From the NCBI GenBank assembly GCA_913775095.1, contig CAJYIW010000024.1:310001-374000 (forward strand): 64,000 nt of DNA. The letters run 5' to 3'. The DNA comes from an uncultured Siphonobacter sp. (GTDB lineage: Bacteria > Bacteroidota > Bacteroidia > Cytophagales > Spirosomataceae). How positions within the stretch are numbered: position 1 is the first letter of the stretch; each line of letters begins with the position of its first letter. The position numbers and the translations under genes were made by a program. This document shows, piece by piece, positions 34,853 through 45,407 of the stretch. The notes beneath the pieces are model-generated. The model did no database searches, was not told the origin of the DNA, and worked only from the letters and a program-made list of their open reading frames with translations.

Positions 34853-37800
34853 CTAGAATTTCGCGTTGATACCGAAGATAATCTGGCGGGTCGAAGGCGT
34901 CTGGCTTTCCGTTACGCTATCTACCGTTTCGTTATCAATACCTTTGTATTTCGAACGGTACTCCGAGAAAATGAAAGGCTGCTGAGCTGCCAGGTACACC
35001 CGCAGGCTGCTCATACCTACTTTTCTCGCCGCATTTTCCGGTACGTTATAGCCCAGATTAATATTCCGAACTTTCAGGAACGTACCGCTGAAGTACCGCA
35101 GGGTACTGGAATAGATGGGTGTTTCCTGGTTTTGGTTCGGACGGGGGAAATCGTTCGTTGGGTTATTGGGCGTCCAGTAGTTAATATTCAGGTTATTGTA
35201 ACGACCAGCCAGGGTGTTGAACGTCTGGTGGAACCCACTCGTGATCGTGCTACCTACGCGGGCATACAGGAAGAAGGATAAATCCAGACCCTTGAAGCTG
35301 AACCGGTTGGTCATCCCAGCCGTGAATTTAGGAATCTGCGAACCAATAATCATCCGGTCGTGATCGGCGTCAATTTTACCATCACCGTTGATGTCCAGCA
35401 GTTTCACCTCTCCCACATTCTGTCCGTACCGCTTGGCTTCATCGCTTTCGCTGGTTTGCCAGATCCCTATCTTTTTGTAATCATAGATGGCCGTAATGGG
35501 CTGTCCGATGAAACGGGCATTTCCGACGTCGTCTACTTTTCCATTGAAGAGTTCACGAATCTGCTCCCGGTTTTTCGTAAACTGAAGATCCGTACTCCAG
35601 CGGAAACCATTAGAGGCATCTACGTTAATCGTCGAAAGGGTAATTTCCAGCCCCTGATTCCGGGTTTTCCCTACGTTCCGCAGTACGCTTCCATAGCCGC
35701 TGGTATAGGGTAACTGGTCATTCAGTAACAGGTCACGGGTATCGGCCTGATAAACCTCTAACGAACCAGCCAGCCGGCCCCGGAAGAAGCTGTAATCCAG
35801 ACCAATGTTTGCCGTGGAGGTAGTTTCCCAGCGTAAATTGGGGTTACCAATCGAGTTAGGGCGATACCCGTAAGCAGCGTTGGTATTCCAGGCGTATACC
35901 GTACGGGACAGCAGGGTCTGCGTCTGATAAGGGTCAATAGCGGTATTACCGATGGAACCCCAGCTGGCCCGTAACTTCAACTGATCCAGCCAGCTAACGC
36001 CTTTCAGGAAGTTTTCATTACTGATGTTCCAGCCTGCTGCCACGGAGGGGAAGAAGCCGTATTTGTTATTCCGGCCAAAGCGGGAAGAACCATCGTAACG
36101 TCCGGTTAAGGTCAGCAGGTATTTTTCGTTATAATCGTAATTAAAACGAGCCATGAACGATTGTAAGGTCCACTGAGTCAGGTTTGTAGCTACGCTGTTA
36201 ATCGTTTGAGCCTGACCCAGACTATAGAATTCCTGAGTAGAGGCGGGAATGCCGTTTACACTGATGCGAGCCGTTTCGTAGTTATCCCGCTGAATGGAGT
36301 GCAGAGCCGTAATGTTCAGGTTATGGATTTCCCGGAATTTTTTGGTGTACGTCAGAATGTTTTCAATGGTATAATTGAAACCCTGAGAATAATCCGTCAT
36401 TCCACGGGGATCTCCTCCCCGACGGTCATTAGTAAACGTTCCCCAGAAACGTCCAAAACGGCGGTTCGTAAAGTCAGGGCCGAAGTTCAGACGGTATTTT
36501 AAACCATCGGTGATATTCCATTCGCCGTACAGACTGTTGAAAATACGGATGGTTTTGGTCTCGGCAATGTTGGCTCCGGGTACTACCTCAGACGCCGGAT
36601 TGGATTGAAGGCCATCGGAAGTAGGCAGGAAAATCAGATTTCCCAGATCGTCGTAGGGCTTACCCAGGGGATTTTCCCGGAGCGTTAATCCAAGGGGATT
36701 AAAACCGTTTCCACCACCGGGATAAAACGTATCGCCGCCATTATTGACACTGTACACCGCAAACGTTGAAGTGCCTACTTTTACCCGTTTGCCAATCTGG
36801 TGATCCAGGTTTACCCGAAAGCTGTACCGGGTAAAATCCTGGGTTTTGATGATGCCCTTATCCTGAAAGAAGTTACCTGAAATAGAAAACTGGGTTTTCT
36901 CGCTTCCGCCCTGTACCCCTACCTGATGGCTTTGAATATGCCCGGTACGGTAGATGTAGGATTGGTAGTCGGTGGAACGACCCGTAGCTATACCATCCAG
37001 TTCGACTGCTTCAAAAATTTTGCTGTCTGCATTGGGATCGGCATCATCGTAGCGACCTACGGCCCGGCGTGACTCCCGTTTGTATTCGGCAAACTGAGCC
37101 CCGTTCATTACTTCAATGTTGCCCAATGCTTTTGAAATGCCATAATACCCGTCGTAACTCACGATGGTTTTACCCGTCGTACCCCGACGCGTCGTTACGA
37201 TAACCACCCCATTCGCACCCCGTGAACCGTAAATGGCGGTAGCGGAAGCATCTTTCAGTACTTCCATGGACTGAATATCGTTCGGATTGATGTCGTCAAT
37301 ACCGCCAGCTAATGGGATTCCATCCACTACATAGAGCGGATCATTGGAAGCGTTGATGGAACGACGGCCCCGAATCCGTACCGTTACGCCGGAACCGGGT
37401 TTACTACCCGCCTGTACGACGTCCACCCCCGCGGCCCGGCCCTGCAAAGCCTGACGTGCGTTGGTAATAGGTAACTCCGCAATTTCCTTCGAACTCACCG
37501 ATGATATGGCCCCCGTTAACTGACTTTTCTTCTGAGTACCATACCCGACTACTACTACTTCCGTCAATGCGGCACTTGTGGAAGGAATTACCAGCTCCAG
37601 ATAATTCTGATTTCCTACGGGAAATTCAAGGGTCTGGTATCCTACCGAAGACACCACCAGAATAGTATTCTCGGGAACGCTCAGAGAGAATTTCCCTTCT
37701 GCATTAGTAACCGCTCCGCGTGTCGTTCCTTTTACAGATACACTGGCTCCGGGAATGGGCTGCTGATCGTCTCCGGTTACTCGTCCATTAATGGCACGGT

Positions 37801-37861
37801 CCTGAGCGAACGCATTCCAACCAAGTCCAAGAAAAAAAAGACTTAGTAATAAGTTTCTCAT
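34853..37861 (-). CDS. SusC/RagA-family TonB-linked outer-membrane transporter (pair 2)
   Basis: 1002 residues. Signal peptide MRNLLLSLFFLGLGWNAFAQ, carboxypeptidase-D-like domain (AINGRVTGDDQQPIPGASVSVKGTTRGAVTNAEGKF), SEVVV-type region (LTEVVVVGYGTQKKSQLTG), plug (VRIRGRRSINASNDPLYVVDGIPL, SMEVLKDASATAIYGSRGANGVVIVTTRRG) and a barrel ending in IIFGINAKF with a terminal aromatic residue. It is 1 kb-scale similar in plan to the transporter at 17390 but not identical. Its upstream region (37862-38341) is AT-rich and must hold the promoter. Confidence 0.97.
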   Translation of the reverse strand: MRNLLLSLFFLGLGWNAFAQDRAINGRVTGDDQQPIPGASVSVKGTTRGAVTNAEGKFSLSVPENTILVVSSVGYQTLEFPVGNQNYLELVIPSTSAALTEVVVVGYGTQKKSQLTGAISSVSSKEIAELPITNARQALQGRAAGVDVVQAGSKPGSGVTVRIRGRRSINASNDPLYVVDGIPLAGGIDDINPNDIQSMEVLKDASATAIYGSRGANGVVIVTTRRGTTGKTIVSYDGYYGISKALGNIEVMNGAQFAEYKRESRRAVGRYDDADPNADSKIFEAVELDGIATGRSTDYQSYIYRTGHIQSHQVGVQGGSEKTQFSISGNFFQDKGIIKTQDFTRYSFRVNLDHQIGKRVKVGTSTFAVYSVNNGGDTFYPGGGNGFNPLGLTLRENPLGKPYDDLGNLIFLPTSDGLQSNPASEVVPGANIAETKTIRIFNSLYGEWNITDGLKYRLNFGPDFTNRRFGRFWGTFTNDRRGGDPRGMTDYSQGFNYTIENILTYTKKFREIHNLNITALHSIQRDNYETARISVNGIPASTQEFYSLGQAQTINSVATNLTQWTLQSFMARFNYDYNEKYLLTLTGRYDGSSRFGRNNKYGFFPSVAAGWNISNENFLKGVSWLDQLKLRASWGSIGNTAIDPYQTQTLLSRTVYAWNTNAAYGYRPNSIGNPNLRWETTSTANIGLDYSFFRGRLAGSLEVYQADTRDLLLNDQLPYTSGYGSVLRNVGKTRNQGLEITLSTINVDASNGFRWSTDLQFTKNREQIRELFNGKVDDVGNARFIGQPITAIYDYKKIGIWQTSESDEAKRYGQNVGEVKLLDINGDGKIDADHDRMIIGSQIPKFTAGMTNRFSFKGLDLSFFLYARVGSTITSGFHQTFNTLAGRYNNLNINYWTPNNPTNDFPRPNQNQETPIYSSTLRYFSGTFLKVRNINLGYNVPENAARKVGMSSLRVYLAAQQPFIFSEYRSKYKGIDNETVDSVTESQTPSTRQIIFGINAKF

Positions 37862-38341
37862 AGGGGTAATGGTTTAGTTCAAGTTTTTCATAGAATAAGT
37901 CAGTAACTATTACACGACTTGAACTCTCCGCATCCACCCTTAATTTTTTGAATTTTTTAAAGAAAAAGTTTTTATTAAGTACTATTATTATAAGTTATCT
38001 ATTCGAATAGTTAAATAAAATGGATTTGAAAAGAGGCAATTGTAGAGGAATGAAGAGAAAACGCTTCGGTTCACTCTATTCCTTCAAGAAGGAAGTCATA
38101 CAGCGAAAACTCATGTAGCATGAAGTGGCTATCTTAAATAGGCTTGCCCTCTGGAGGATCATTGTCCGTCGAAGTATGATTCTGTATTTTGTTCGAAAAG
38201 AGTGAAAGAAGGCTTATTGCCAGACCACATCTGCGAGCGGTAGCGAAGTAAAAAACTTACGAGTCATGGGATACACTCGTGATGAAGGAGGGCTATTCCA
38301 TGATTCGTAAGTTCTCTGATCGGGTAATCTTTTTTCTGTTT
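37862..38341. other. Long intergenic region upstream of SusC 2
   Basis: 480 bases. The first 150 or so are AT-rich (TTTTTTGAATTTTTTAAAG near 37950), as expected for a SusC promoter and leader. No clear -7 element (TAnnTTTG) and no ORF longer than about 25 codons stands out. The right part holds the long inverted repeat at 38255-38312. No sigma/anti-sigma gene accompanies the pair here. Confidence 0.5.
38255..38312 (-). repeat. Long-stem inverted repeat downstream of BatA-type gene
   Basis: ACTTACGAGTCATGG (38255-38269) and CCATGATTCGTAAGT (38298-38312) are complementary at 14 of 15 positions around a 28-base loop, 30 bases past the stop of the BatA-type gene. There is no T run. It may be an mRNA-end hairpin or the ends of a small mobile fragment. 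Confidence 0.6.
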
Positions 38342-40393
38342 TTACGCTTTCATCAAACGCACAATGGCTATTTCACTCAGCAAGAAAATTAAAGCCGCTA
38401 TGATGAAGTACTTCCAGAGGTCTTTTCCCAGATGCTGCTCTTTGTAAATGGTGGCTACATCGGCCCGGTTTACGTTATCAAATACCTGCACATTCCGATT
38501 GTTTTTGAATAAATCCCGAAGCTCCTGTGGGGAATACACCTGCATATTAGACTCCTGATCATCGTGATTGAAGGCGAGTAACTGGGTTACTTTTCCATCC
38601 AGAATGAGTTCATAATAACCCGATTCCAGGGGTTGTCCGTTACTTAGCTGCTCGGCTTTAGGCAGTTCAAAAGTCAGTGTATTGCCGTTGATCCGCTGAA
38701 TGGGGATGAGTTCCAGCTTGTCTTTTCTGAGTTTGAATACCGCATTTTTTGGAGAGCCCGATGCATCCACCCGCACATCAGGGCTTTGAAAGGAATAAGC
38801 AATAGGCTCCTGACGGACACTTAAAGCGGCCATTTTATAAAGCATGGGCAGGAACAGAGCATGCTGAGCAAAATCACCCAGGGTTGGGTCCAGTGATGAG
38901 GCCAGTACATATACCTTTCCCTGACCGGATTTGGAAGAGGTCAGGAAGGGCTCACCTGATTTAAAGCTCAGTAATCTATCACCAACCACTCGCCAGCTCC
39001 AGACGGATGAAGCGGCGGGCATAATCATCTGTTCTTTCTGAGTGGTTTCGTCAAAAATATCACTGAAGAACGGATTCTGGCGGGATGGATCCGCCAGAAG
39101 GGTTGGTGTGGAGGGTTCCCCCTGCACGCTGGCTATATTCTGAATCCCTAAGGCATTCAGCCAGGAGGCATCGCTGACCCGAGCCGGCGGAATTACCAGC
39201 AGACTTCCCCCTTTACTGACAAAACTCAGTAACTCTGCCCGCAGGCTTCCATCAATGCGTTCAATCCCTTCCAGCACTATCATATTCGCCGTCTGGAACG
39301 TTCCCACGTCTACATTACTGACTGAAAAACTTTCCTTCCGAAACAGGCTATCGTTGGAGAAGACACTGGATACATAATCTTTTGTTTTCTGACCATAGAT
39401 GTGCAATACGTTGATTCGGGGATCGGCATTGAGCACGAAGAAATAATCGTTGTCAAAACTAACGGGCGAGTCCTCGAAGGTAATCCGTCCTTTTTTGAAT
39501 CCTTTGCCCCGAATGGTAAAGTTAAAGGCCGTCTGCACGTAATTATCAGCCGGGATGGACACGATCTGAGAAGCCACCTGCTTATCGTCCAGCAATAATT
39601 TAACATTCAGATTTTCCACCGGATTCGTTCCTGAATTCCGTAACCGAACGGTTACTACATTCGATTGCATTTCGCGAATAAAAGGAGTATTGAGCCAGAG
39701 CGTATCTACAAACACGTTTTGCGTGGCAGTGCCCTGAACGGGTACCAGAAAGAGTTGAGTACCTGAATCCGGCTCAATTTTCTGTAAATCACCCACGGTA
39801 GATTTCTGAAAATCCGAAACCCAGAACAACTGATTTTTACCATTGCTGTGGGCCGAAGCCAATTGCTGTTGCCGGCGGTACACGCTTTCCAGCGATCGGC
39901 CCGAAGGTGAAAAATCAACGGTAGAAAGTCGATCCCGGATTTTCTGGCTTCCCTGTAAAGCGTACTCCTGGGCTCCAAAATCATTGGTTATTAATTGAAG
40001 CGTTGGGGTATTGGAAAAAGAGCCCAGTAACTCTTCCGTTTTGGTCACTCCAACGTCCAGTAAACGGCGGTTATCAACCAGGTTTTGCATGGATAAGGAA
40101 TTATCCAGATAAATGCTGGTGATGCCGTCGCGACTCAGGCCTGTACTCTGACTGGCGGGAATGAAAGGCTGGGCAAAGGCCAGAGCCAGACAAACCAGAG
40201 CTAATATACGAGCTGCCATAATCAGCCAATGCTTGAGCCGGCGGAAACTGCTGGTAGTGGTATTAACCTGCTTTAAAAAGCTGACATTCGTAAAATAAAC
40301 CCGTTTGATTCTCCTAAAATTAAACAAATGAATCAGCACCGGAATGGCAGCGGCCAGAAGCCCCCATAGAAAGGCAGGATACAGAAACTGCAT
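38342..40393 (-). CDS. BatA-type membrane protein with VWA-like domain
   Basis: About 683 residues from the ATG at 40393 (MQFLYPAFLWGLLAAAIPVLIHLFNFRRIKRVYFTNVSFL), the standard start of the BatA/aerotolerance N-terminal domain; a 16-codon extension lacks that pattern. A second membrane helix (MAARILALVCLALAFAQPF) follows, then a VWA-like region with YLDNSLSMQ, in which D-x-S-x-S resembles a MIDAS site, and a large extracytoplasmic part. A final membrane helix (YFIIAALIFLLSEIAIVRLM) closes the protein. No MoxR ATPase or other Bat gene lies next to it, which is common for this longer Cytophagales form. The function (membrane stress or transport assembly) is inferred from the family. Confidence 0.85.
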   Translation of the reverse strand: MQFLYPAFLWGLLAAAIPVLIHLFNFRRIKRVYFTNVSFLKQVNTTTSSFRRLKHWLIMAARILALVCLALAFAQPFIPASQSTGLSRDGITSIYLDNSLSMQNLVDNRRLLDVGVTKTEELLGSFSNTPTLQLITNDFGAQEYALQGSQKIRDRLSTVDFSPSGRSLESVYRRQQQLASAHSNGKNQLFWVSDFQKSTVGDLQKIEPDSGTQLFLVPVQGTATQNVFVDTLWLNTPFIREMQSNVVTVRLRNSGTNPVENLNVKLLLDDKQVASQIVSIPADNYVQTAFNFTIRGKGFKKGRITFEDSPVSFDNDYFFVLNADPRINVLHIYGQKTKDYVSSVFSNDSLFRKESFSVSNVDVGTFQTANMIVLEGIERIDGSLRAELLSFVSKGGSLLVIPPARVSDASWLNALGIQNIASVQGEPSTPTLLADPSRQNPFFSDIFDETTQKEQMIMPAASSVWSWRVVGDRLLSFKSGEPFLTSSKSGQGKVYVLASSLDPTLGDFAQHALFLPMLYKMAALSVRQEPIAYSFQSPDVRVDASGSPKNAVFKLRKDKLELIPIQRINGNTLTFELPKAEQLSNGQPLESGYYELILDGKVTQLLAFNHDDQESNMQVYSPQELRDLFKNNRNVQVFDNVNRADVATIYKEQHLGKDLWKYFIIAALIFLLSEIAIVRLMKA

Positions 40394-40589
40394 GAATTCT
40401 GAAAGGCGAATAGTGAAACGTGGATGAGCTGGGTGCCGCAACCTCGCTATGATTCTTAAATAAACGAAAAACTACCTTCATAAACGAAAAAAGAGCCTTT
40501 TAGTTGATCGTTACTGGTTAATAGTTGCTCGTTACCCGTTCTCCGTCTCTCATGGGTGGATAATCGAGTGTCGATTCAGGTTTATAACC

Positions 40590-40627
40590 AAAGAAGCCTT
40601 CATCCAAAACTGAATGAAGGCTTCTTT
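40590..40627. terminator. Terminator of the rimP-nusA-infB operon
   Basis: AAAGAAGCCTTCAT and ATGAAGGCTTCTTT form a perfect 14-bp stem with a 10-base loop, about 55 bases past the infB stop codon on the minus strand. The flanks (40504-40545 and 40645-40680) carry facing GTTACTGGTTAATAG-type words of the intergenic repeat family. Confidence 0.82.
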
Positions 40628-40681
40628 CTATGGATATTCGCTACTGCTGATCAACTCATAACCAGCAACGATTAACTCGAT

Positions 40682-43600
40682 CTATAACTTACGTTTCACT
40701 TCCTGCATTTCGAAGCATTCGATGGTGTCGCCTACTTCCAGGTCGTTGAAGTTTTTGATGCTCAGACCGCATTCGTAGCCGAATTTCACTTCTGAAACAT
40801 CATCTTTGAAACGCTTCAGGGCCTGAATCTCTCCTTCGTGGATCACGATGAAGTCGCGGATCACGCGGATTTTGTTGTTCCGTTTCACCGTACCTTCGGT
40901 TACATAGCAACCCGCAACGGTACCAATTTTGGAAATCCGGAATACTTCGCGGATATCGATGTTGGCCGTAACCACTTCCTGGAATTCGGGTTCCAGCAGA
41001 CCTTCCATGGCTTTCTTGATGTCCTCGATTGCCTGGTAGATGATGGAGTAATTCCGAATCTCGATTTGTTCCTGATCGGCTAAACGACGAGCGTTGAGCG
41101 AAGGACGAACCTGGAACGCTACTACTACGGCATCCCCGGCAGAAGCTAACATGACGTCGGATTCCGTTACCTGACCTACGCCCTTATGGATGATGTTAAC
41201 ATTAACTTCAGCCGTAGAGAGTTTAAGCAGCGAATCGGAAAGGGCCTCCACTGAACCGTCCACGTCACCTTTAACGATAACGTTAAGCTCTTTGAAGTTT
41301 CCAATCGCTTTCCGGCGACCAATTTCCTCCAGAGTGATGTGCTTGCGGGTACGAAGCGATTGCTCACGCAGTAACTGCTCCCGTTTGTTCGCAATTTCCC
41401 GGGCGTCACGCTCAGTCTCCATCATGTTTACCTTATCCCCAGCCGTTGGAGCACCACTCAGACCTAAGACCTGTACAGGTGTAGAAGGTCCAACCGATTT
41501 CACGCGTTGACCTTTGTCGTCAAACATCGCTTTCACTTTACCGAAGAACGGTCCAGCCAGCATAACGTCACCTACGCTCATGGTACCATTTTGTACCAGA
41601 ATGTTTGCTACGTAACCCCGACCTTTATCCAGCGATGCTTCGACTACGGTACCAACACCACGCTTGTTCGGATTTGCTTTCAGGTCCAGTAATTCGGCTT
41701 CAAGCAGTACTTTTTCCAGTAACTCGTCAATACCCAAACCGCTCTTCGAAGAGATTTCCTGGGTTTGGAAACGTCCACCCCATTCTTCTACGAGGATATT
41801 CATTTGAGAAAGTCCTTCACGAATTTTCTCAGTGTTGGCACCGGGTTTATCTACTTTCGAGAATGCAAATACCATCGGTACGCCAGCATTCTGGGCGTGG
41901 TTAATGGCCTCACGAGTCTGGGGCATGACACTATCGTCTGCCGCAATTACGATGATGGCTACGTCGGTCAGCTTAGCTCCCCGAGCACGCATGGCCGTAA
42001 AGGCTTCGTGACCCGGTGTATCCAAGAATGCGATTTCGCGACCATCATTGGTTTTTACTTTATAGGAACCGATGTGCTGGGTAATACCACCCGCCTCACC
42101 AGAAGCTACTTTCGTTTTACGGATATAATCCAGTAATGACGTTTTACCGTGGTCAACGTGACCCATGATGGTAACCACCGGAGCACGGGGTACCAGACTT
42201 TCGGGAGCGTCTTCCTCTTCAATCAGAGCCGATTCTACTTCTTCTTCCGCTGAGATGAACTGAACGTCGAACCCGAACTCATCGGCAATAATGGCGATGG
42301 CTTCGGCATCCAGACGCTGGTTAATGGATACGAACATCCCCATATTCATACAGGTCTGAATGATGTCGTTGATGGATACATCCATTAACGAAGCAAGATC
42401 GCTGGCCGATACGAACTCAGTTACTTTGAGGATTTTTTCTTGTTCCAGTTCGTGCTGTTCAGCCTCTTCGCGGCGGCGAGCCCGATCCTGACGACGTTCC
42501 CGACGACGGTCTGCACCAAAGTTTTGCTTCTTGGCACCTCCACCGCCCATCTGGGCCATCGTATTTTTTACATTATCGCGTACTTCCGTTTTCGAAGGTT
42601 CATCACGACGGTTACCGCGGTTGTTATTACGTCCATTGTCACGACCATTGTTATTCCTTGCATTCTGGTTATTACCCTGATTGTTGGAATTCTGGCCCTG
42701 ATTCTGGTTTTGGTTATTGCCGCGATCCTGTCCCTGATTGCCGGAGTTCTGATTATTCCCCTGATTTCCGCCCTGACGATTTTGGTTATTGTTGTTCTGA
42801 CGGTTATTAGGATCGTTATTGTTTGCGTTATTATTATTCGGACGAGCCTGATTACGATCCTGCTCTACCGGCTTAATACGCTTGCGTTTCTTTTTCTCGT
42901 TATTCGAGTTTCCACCCCGGTTATCGCGGTTGTTATTATTACCGCGATTGTCATTTTTCGAGGGTAACTCAATTTTACCCAGTACAGTCAAACCTTTCAA
43001 TCGATCGGCTTTTGCTTCGATCAATTCAGGTGGTGTAGCTGAAGGATTCTCTGTCTTCACTTCCGGTTTTGGCTCTGGCGTTGGTTCTTGTTTCTGTTCG
43101 GGCCGTGGCTTCTGGAAATTCTTCTGCTGATCAGCAGGACGATTGGCCTGCTGAGGTTGCTTCGAAGATTCTTCTTTGGGCTGAGGCGTTTGAGCTTTTG
43201 CTTCAGGCTCCTGCTTGGGAGCAGCCGCGGGTGCGGGCTCTACCACAGTAGCCACCGGGGGAGTTGCTACGACAGTAGGTTCTGGTTTAGGTTCGGCAAC
43301 GGGTGAGGCCTTTACTTCAGGCTTCACGGGTTCAGCCGGTACTTCATTTTTGGGTTCGGGCTTTGGTTCGGCCACAACGGGTTGCGGTGCAGCAGGCTTT
43401 TCAGCTACAGGCTGTGCTTTGGGAGCTTCGGGTTGAGGAACCTTCACAGGCTCAGCTGCCGGAGCTTCCGCTGCTTTGGGAGCTTCTGCTTTCGGCTTTT
43501 CTACCGGAGCTTCGGAGGCTGCCGCAGCAGGAGCCACGGGCTTGCCCGTGCTTAAGTCAATTTTACCCAATACTTTTAATCCTTGCAGTCGCCCTTCTTC

Positions 43601-43930
43601 CTTCGCAGGTTCGGGTTTTTCTTCTACTGGTTTCGCTTCAGTAGGAGCAGCTGCCTCTTCCGATTTCTGGCGGAAGTATAAAGGCAGATCGTCATCTCCT
43701 TTTGAATGGGCCGTCGCGGCGGATTCGGAGTGTTTAGGCCCTTCCTTGATTAAATCAGGAGCACTAAATTCTTTTGCCAACACCTGTAACTGTTCACCTG
43801 TCAGCTTGGTATTGGGATTACTGTCAATTTTAAATCCTTTGGCCGAAAGTCGATCCACAATGGTTCCCATGCCCACGTTGATCTTTCGTGCCGCCACATT
43901 TAAACGCATTGTTTGGATCTCTTCTGCCAT
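40682..43930 (-). CDS. infB: Translation initiation factor IF-2
   Basis: About 1082 residues from the ATG at 43930 ([28 protein letters not shown], the usual IF-2 N-terminus; an ATG ten codons earlier is in frame). A long low-complexity part follows: a Pro/Ala/Glu/Lys-rich stretch and an Asn/Gln/Gly/Arg-rich stretch. Then the GTPase: [11 protein letters not shown] (G1), GGITQHIG (G2), DTPGHEAF (G3), and SKVD where the G4 motif is normally NKxD, followed by domains II, III and IV with the fMet-tRNA-binding C-terminus. It brings initiator tRNA to the ribosome. It is last in rimP-nusA-infB, a conserved order. Confidence 0.97.
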   Translation of the reverse strand: MAEEIQTMRLNVAARKINVGMGTIVDRLSAKGFKIDSNPNTKLTGEQLQVLAKEFSAPDLIKEGPKHSESAATAHSKGDDDLPLYFRQKSEEAAAPTEAKPVEEKPEPAKEEGRLQGLKVLGKIDLSTGKPVAPAAAASEAPVEKPKAEAPKAAEAPAAEPVKVPQPEAPKAQPVAEKPAAPQPVVAEPKPEPKNEVPAEPVKPEVKASPVAEPKPEPTVVATPPVATVVEPAPAAAPKQEPEAKAQTPQPKEESSKQPQQANRPADQQKNFQKPRPEQKQEPTPEPKPEVKTENPSATPPELIEAKADRLKGLTVLGKIELPSKNDNRGNNNNRDNRGGNSNNEKKKRKRIKPVEQDRNQARPNNNNANNNDPNNRQNNNNQNRQGGNQGNNQNSGNQGQDRGNNQNQNQGQNSNNQGNNQNARNNNGRDNGRNNNRGNRRDEPSKTEVRDNVKNTMAQMGGGGAKKQNFGADRRRERRQDRARRREEAEQHELEQEKILKVTEFVSASDLASLMDVSINDIIQTCMNMGMFVSINQRLDAEAIAIIADEFGFDVQFISAEEEVESALIEEEDAPESLVPRAPVVTIMGHVDHGKTSLLDYIRKTKVASGEAGGITQHIGSYKVKTNDGREIAFLDTPGHEAFTAMRARGAKLTDVAIIVIAADDSVMPQTREAINHAQNAGVPMVFAFSKVDKPGANTEKIREGLSQMNILVEEWGGRFQTQEISSKSGLGIDELLEKVLLEAELLDLKANPNKRGVGTVVEASLDKGRGYVANILVQNGTMSVGDVMLAGPFFGKVKAMFDDKGQRVKSVGPSTPVQVLGLSGAPTAGDKVNMMETERDAREIANKREQLLREQSLRTRKHITLEEIGRRKAIGNFKELNVIVKGDVDGSVEALSDSLLKLSTAEVNVNIIHKGVGQVTESDVMLASAGDAVVVAFQVRPSLNARRLADQEQIEIRNYSIIYQAIEDIKKAMEGLLEPEFQEVVTANIDIREVFRISKIGTVAGCYVTEGTVKRNNKIRVIRDFIVIHEGEIQALKRFKDDVSEVKFGYECGLSIKNFNDLEVGDTIECFEMQEVKRKL

Positions 43931-44084
43931 GTTGGATGCTTTACTGTCTGAATTCGTCAAAACGAGTGGTTTATAATGTACGAGTTTAGGGTGTTTGTTG
44001 AATTAGATATGATGCATAACAGTCGTTGTTCTTGAGTTACGCACCATATCCCCTGGTTCGTAACCTATTAAACCTGCGTTTGCA

Positions 44085-45329
44085 TTAATCGAATTCCTGA
44101 CTCAGGATCTCCAGCACGTCATCAACGGTTTCTTCCTCCAGTTCAGTCCGGCGAACCAGATCTTCCTTACCCATGGCAAGAACGCTCTTGGCGGTATCCA
44201 GACCAATACGATGGAGCTCGTCGAGAACCCACCGGTCGATTTCATCGGAGAACTCATTAAGTTCTACATCATCGTCATCTACAGGTCCTTCGGTTTCCCG
44301 GAAGACATCGATTTCCATGCCGACTAATTTACCTGCTAATTTAATGTTCTGGCCCCCTTTTCCGATCGCCAGTGAAATTTGGTCGGGTTTCAGCCAGGCT
44401 GATACCCGCTTGTCATCTTTATTGATGCTCATGCGGCTGATCTTCGCAGGACTCAACGCACGGGCAATTAATAATTCAATATTGTCCGTGAAGTTAATCA
44501 CATCAATATTTTCGTTATTCATCTCCCGAACAATTGTGTGAATCCGGCTACCTTTCATCCCTACACAGGCACCTACGGGATCAATCCGATCATCGTATGA
44601 TTCTACGGCTACTTTGGCACGCTCTCCGGGTTCGCGAACAACTCGGCGAACCATGATCAGTCCATCCGTAACTTCAGGAATTTCCTGCTCAAACAAACGT
44701 TCCAGGAATACGGGAGACGTCCGGGAAAGCGTAATTTTAGGTGTACCGTTGTTCATTTCCACCTTATGAATTACGGCCTTCGTAGAATCGCCTTTCTTGA
44801 AACGATCCCGGGGAATTTGCTGGTCACGGGGTAAGCTTAATTCATTTCCCTGAGAATCCAGACAAATGATTTCGCGACCCAGCACCTGATACACCTCAAC
44901 CGTCAGCAGTTCGCCTACCTGATCCTTGTAACGGTAATAGAGCAATTCTTTCTCCATATCCTTTACTTTCTGAATCAGAGTCTGACGAGCCGTCTGCACG
45001 ATGCGGCGACCAAAGTCTTCCAGCTTTACTTCTTCCACTACCTCTTCGCCTACTTCAAAATCCTTTTCGATTTTCTTGGCGTCCGCTAATGGAATTTTAT
45101 CGTAATCCCAAATATCTTCAGAATCATCATCCACGATTTCCCGCGTCCGGAACATTTCCAGATCACCGTTATCAGGGTTAATGATTACGTCAAAGTTCTC
45201 ATCAGTACCGAATTTCTTACGAATCATCGTCCGGAAGACATCTTCCAGAATTTTGATCATCGTCGGACGGTCAATGTTCTTCTCTCTCGCAAAATCGGCG
45301 AAGGAAGAGATCAGTTCTGCACTGTTCAT
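44085..45329 (-). CDS. nusA: Transcription termination/antitermination factor NusA
   Basis: 414 residues, the shorter form without C-terminal acidic repeats. N-terminal domain (MNSAELISSFADFAREKNIDRPTMIKILEDVFRTMIRKKFG), S1 domain around VGELLTVEVYQVLGREIICLD, then two KH domains with RIDPVGACVGMKGSRIHTIVREMNNENIDVI and SLAIGKGGQNIKLAGKLVGMEIDV. It binds RNA polymerase and paused transcripts. Flanked by rimP upstream and infB downstream on the same strand; the 154-base spacer to infB may hold an internal regulatory site, but I see no hairpin that stands out. Confidence 0.97.
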   Translation of the reverse strand: MNSAELISSFADFAREKNIDRPTMIKILEDVFRTMIRKKFGTDENFDVIINPDNGDLEMFRTREIVDDDSEDIWDYDKIPLADAKKIEKDFEVGEEVVEEVKLEDFGRRIVQTARQTLIQKVKDMEKELLYYRYKDQVGELLTVEVYQVLGREIICLDSQGNELSLPRDQQIPRDRFKKGDSTKAVIHKVEMNNGTPKITLSRTSPVFLERLFEQEIPEVTDGLIMVRRVVREPGERAKVAVESYDDRIDPVGACVGMKGSRIHTIVREMNNENIDVINFTDNIELLIARALSPAKISRMSINKDDKRVSAWLKPDQISLAIGKGGQNIKLAGKLVGMEIDVFRETEGPVDDDDVELNEFSDEIDRWVLDELHRIGLDTAKSVLAMGKEDLVRRTELEEETVDDVLEILSQEFD

Positions 45330-45407
45330 CGGTTCGTCATAGTTTTTGTTAGTTTCCAGGCCTGTTGCTCTGGCCCTGCCTGATCGGCTAAACGCCCGCT
45401 TTGGCGA

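Noticed and set aside
42440-42967. Long plus-strand frame inside infB with many hydrophobic residues
   Set aside because: It mirrors the Asn/Gln-repeat part of infB on the other strand, so the isoleucine/valine-rich protein is an artefact of the codons.
43215-43976. Several plus-strand frames rich in Gly and Ala over the infB 5' half
   Set aside because: They are antisense shadows of the Pro/Ala-rich IF-2 region.
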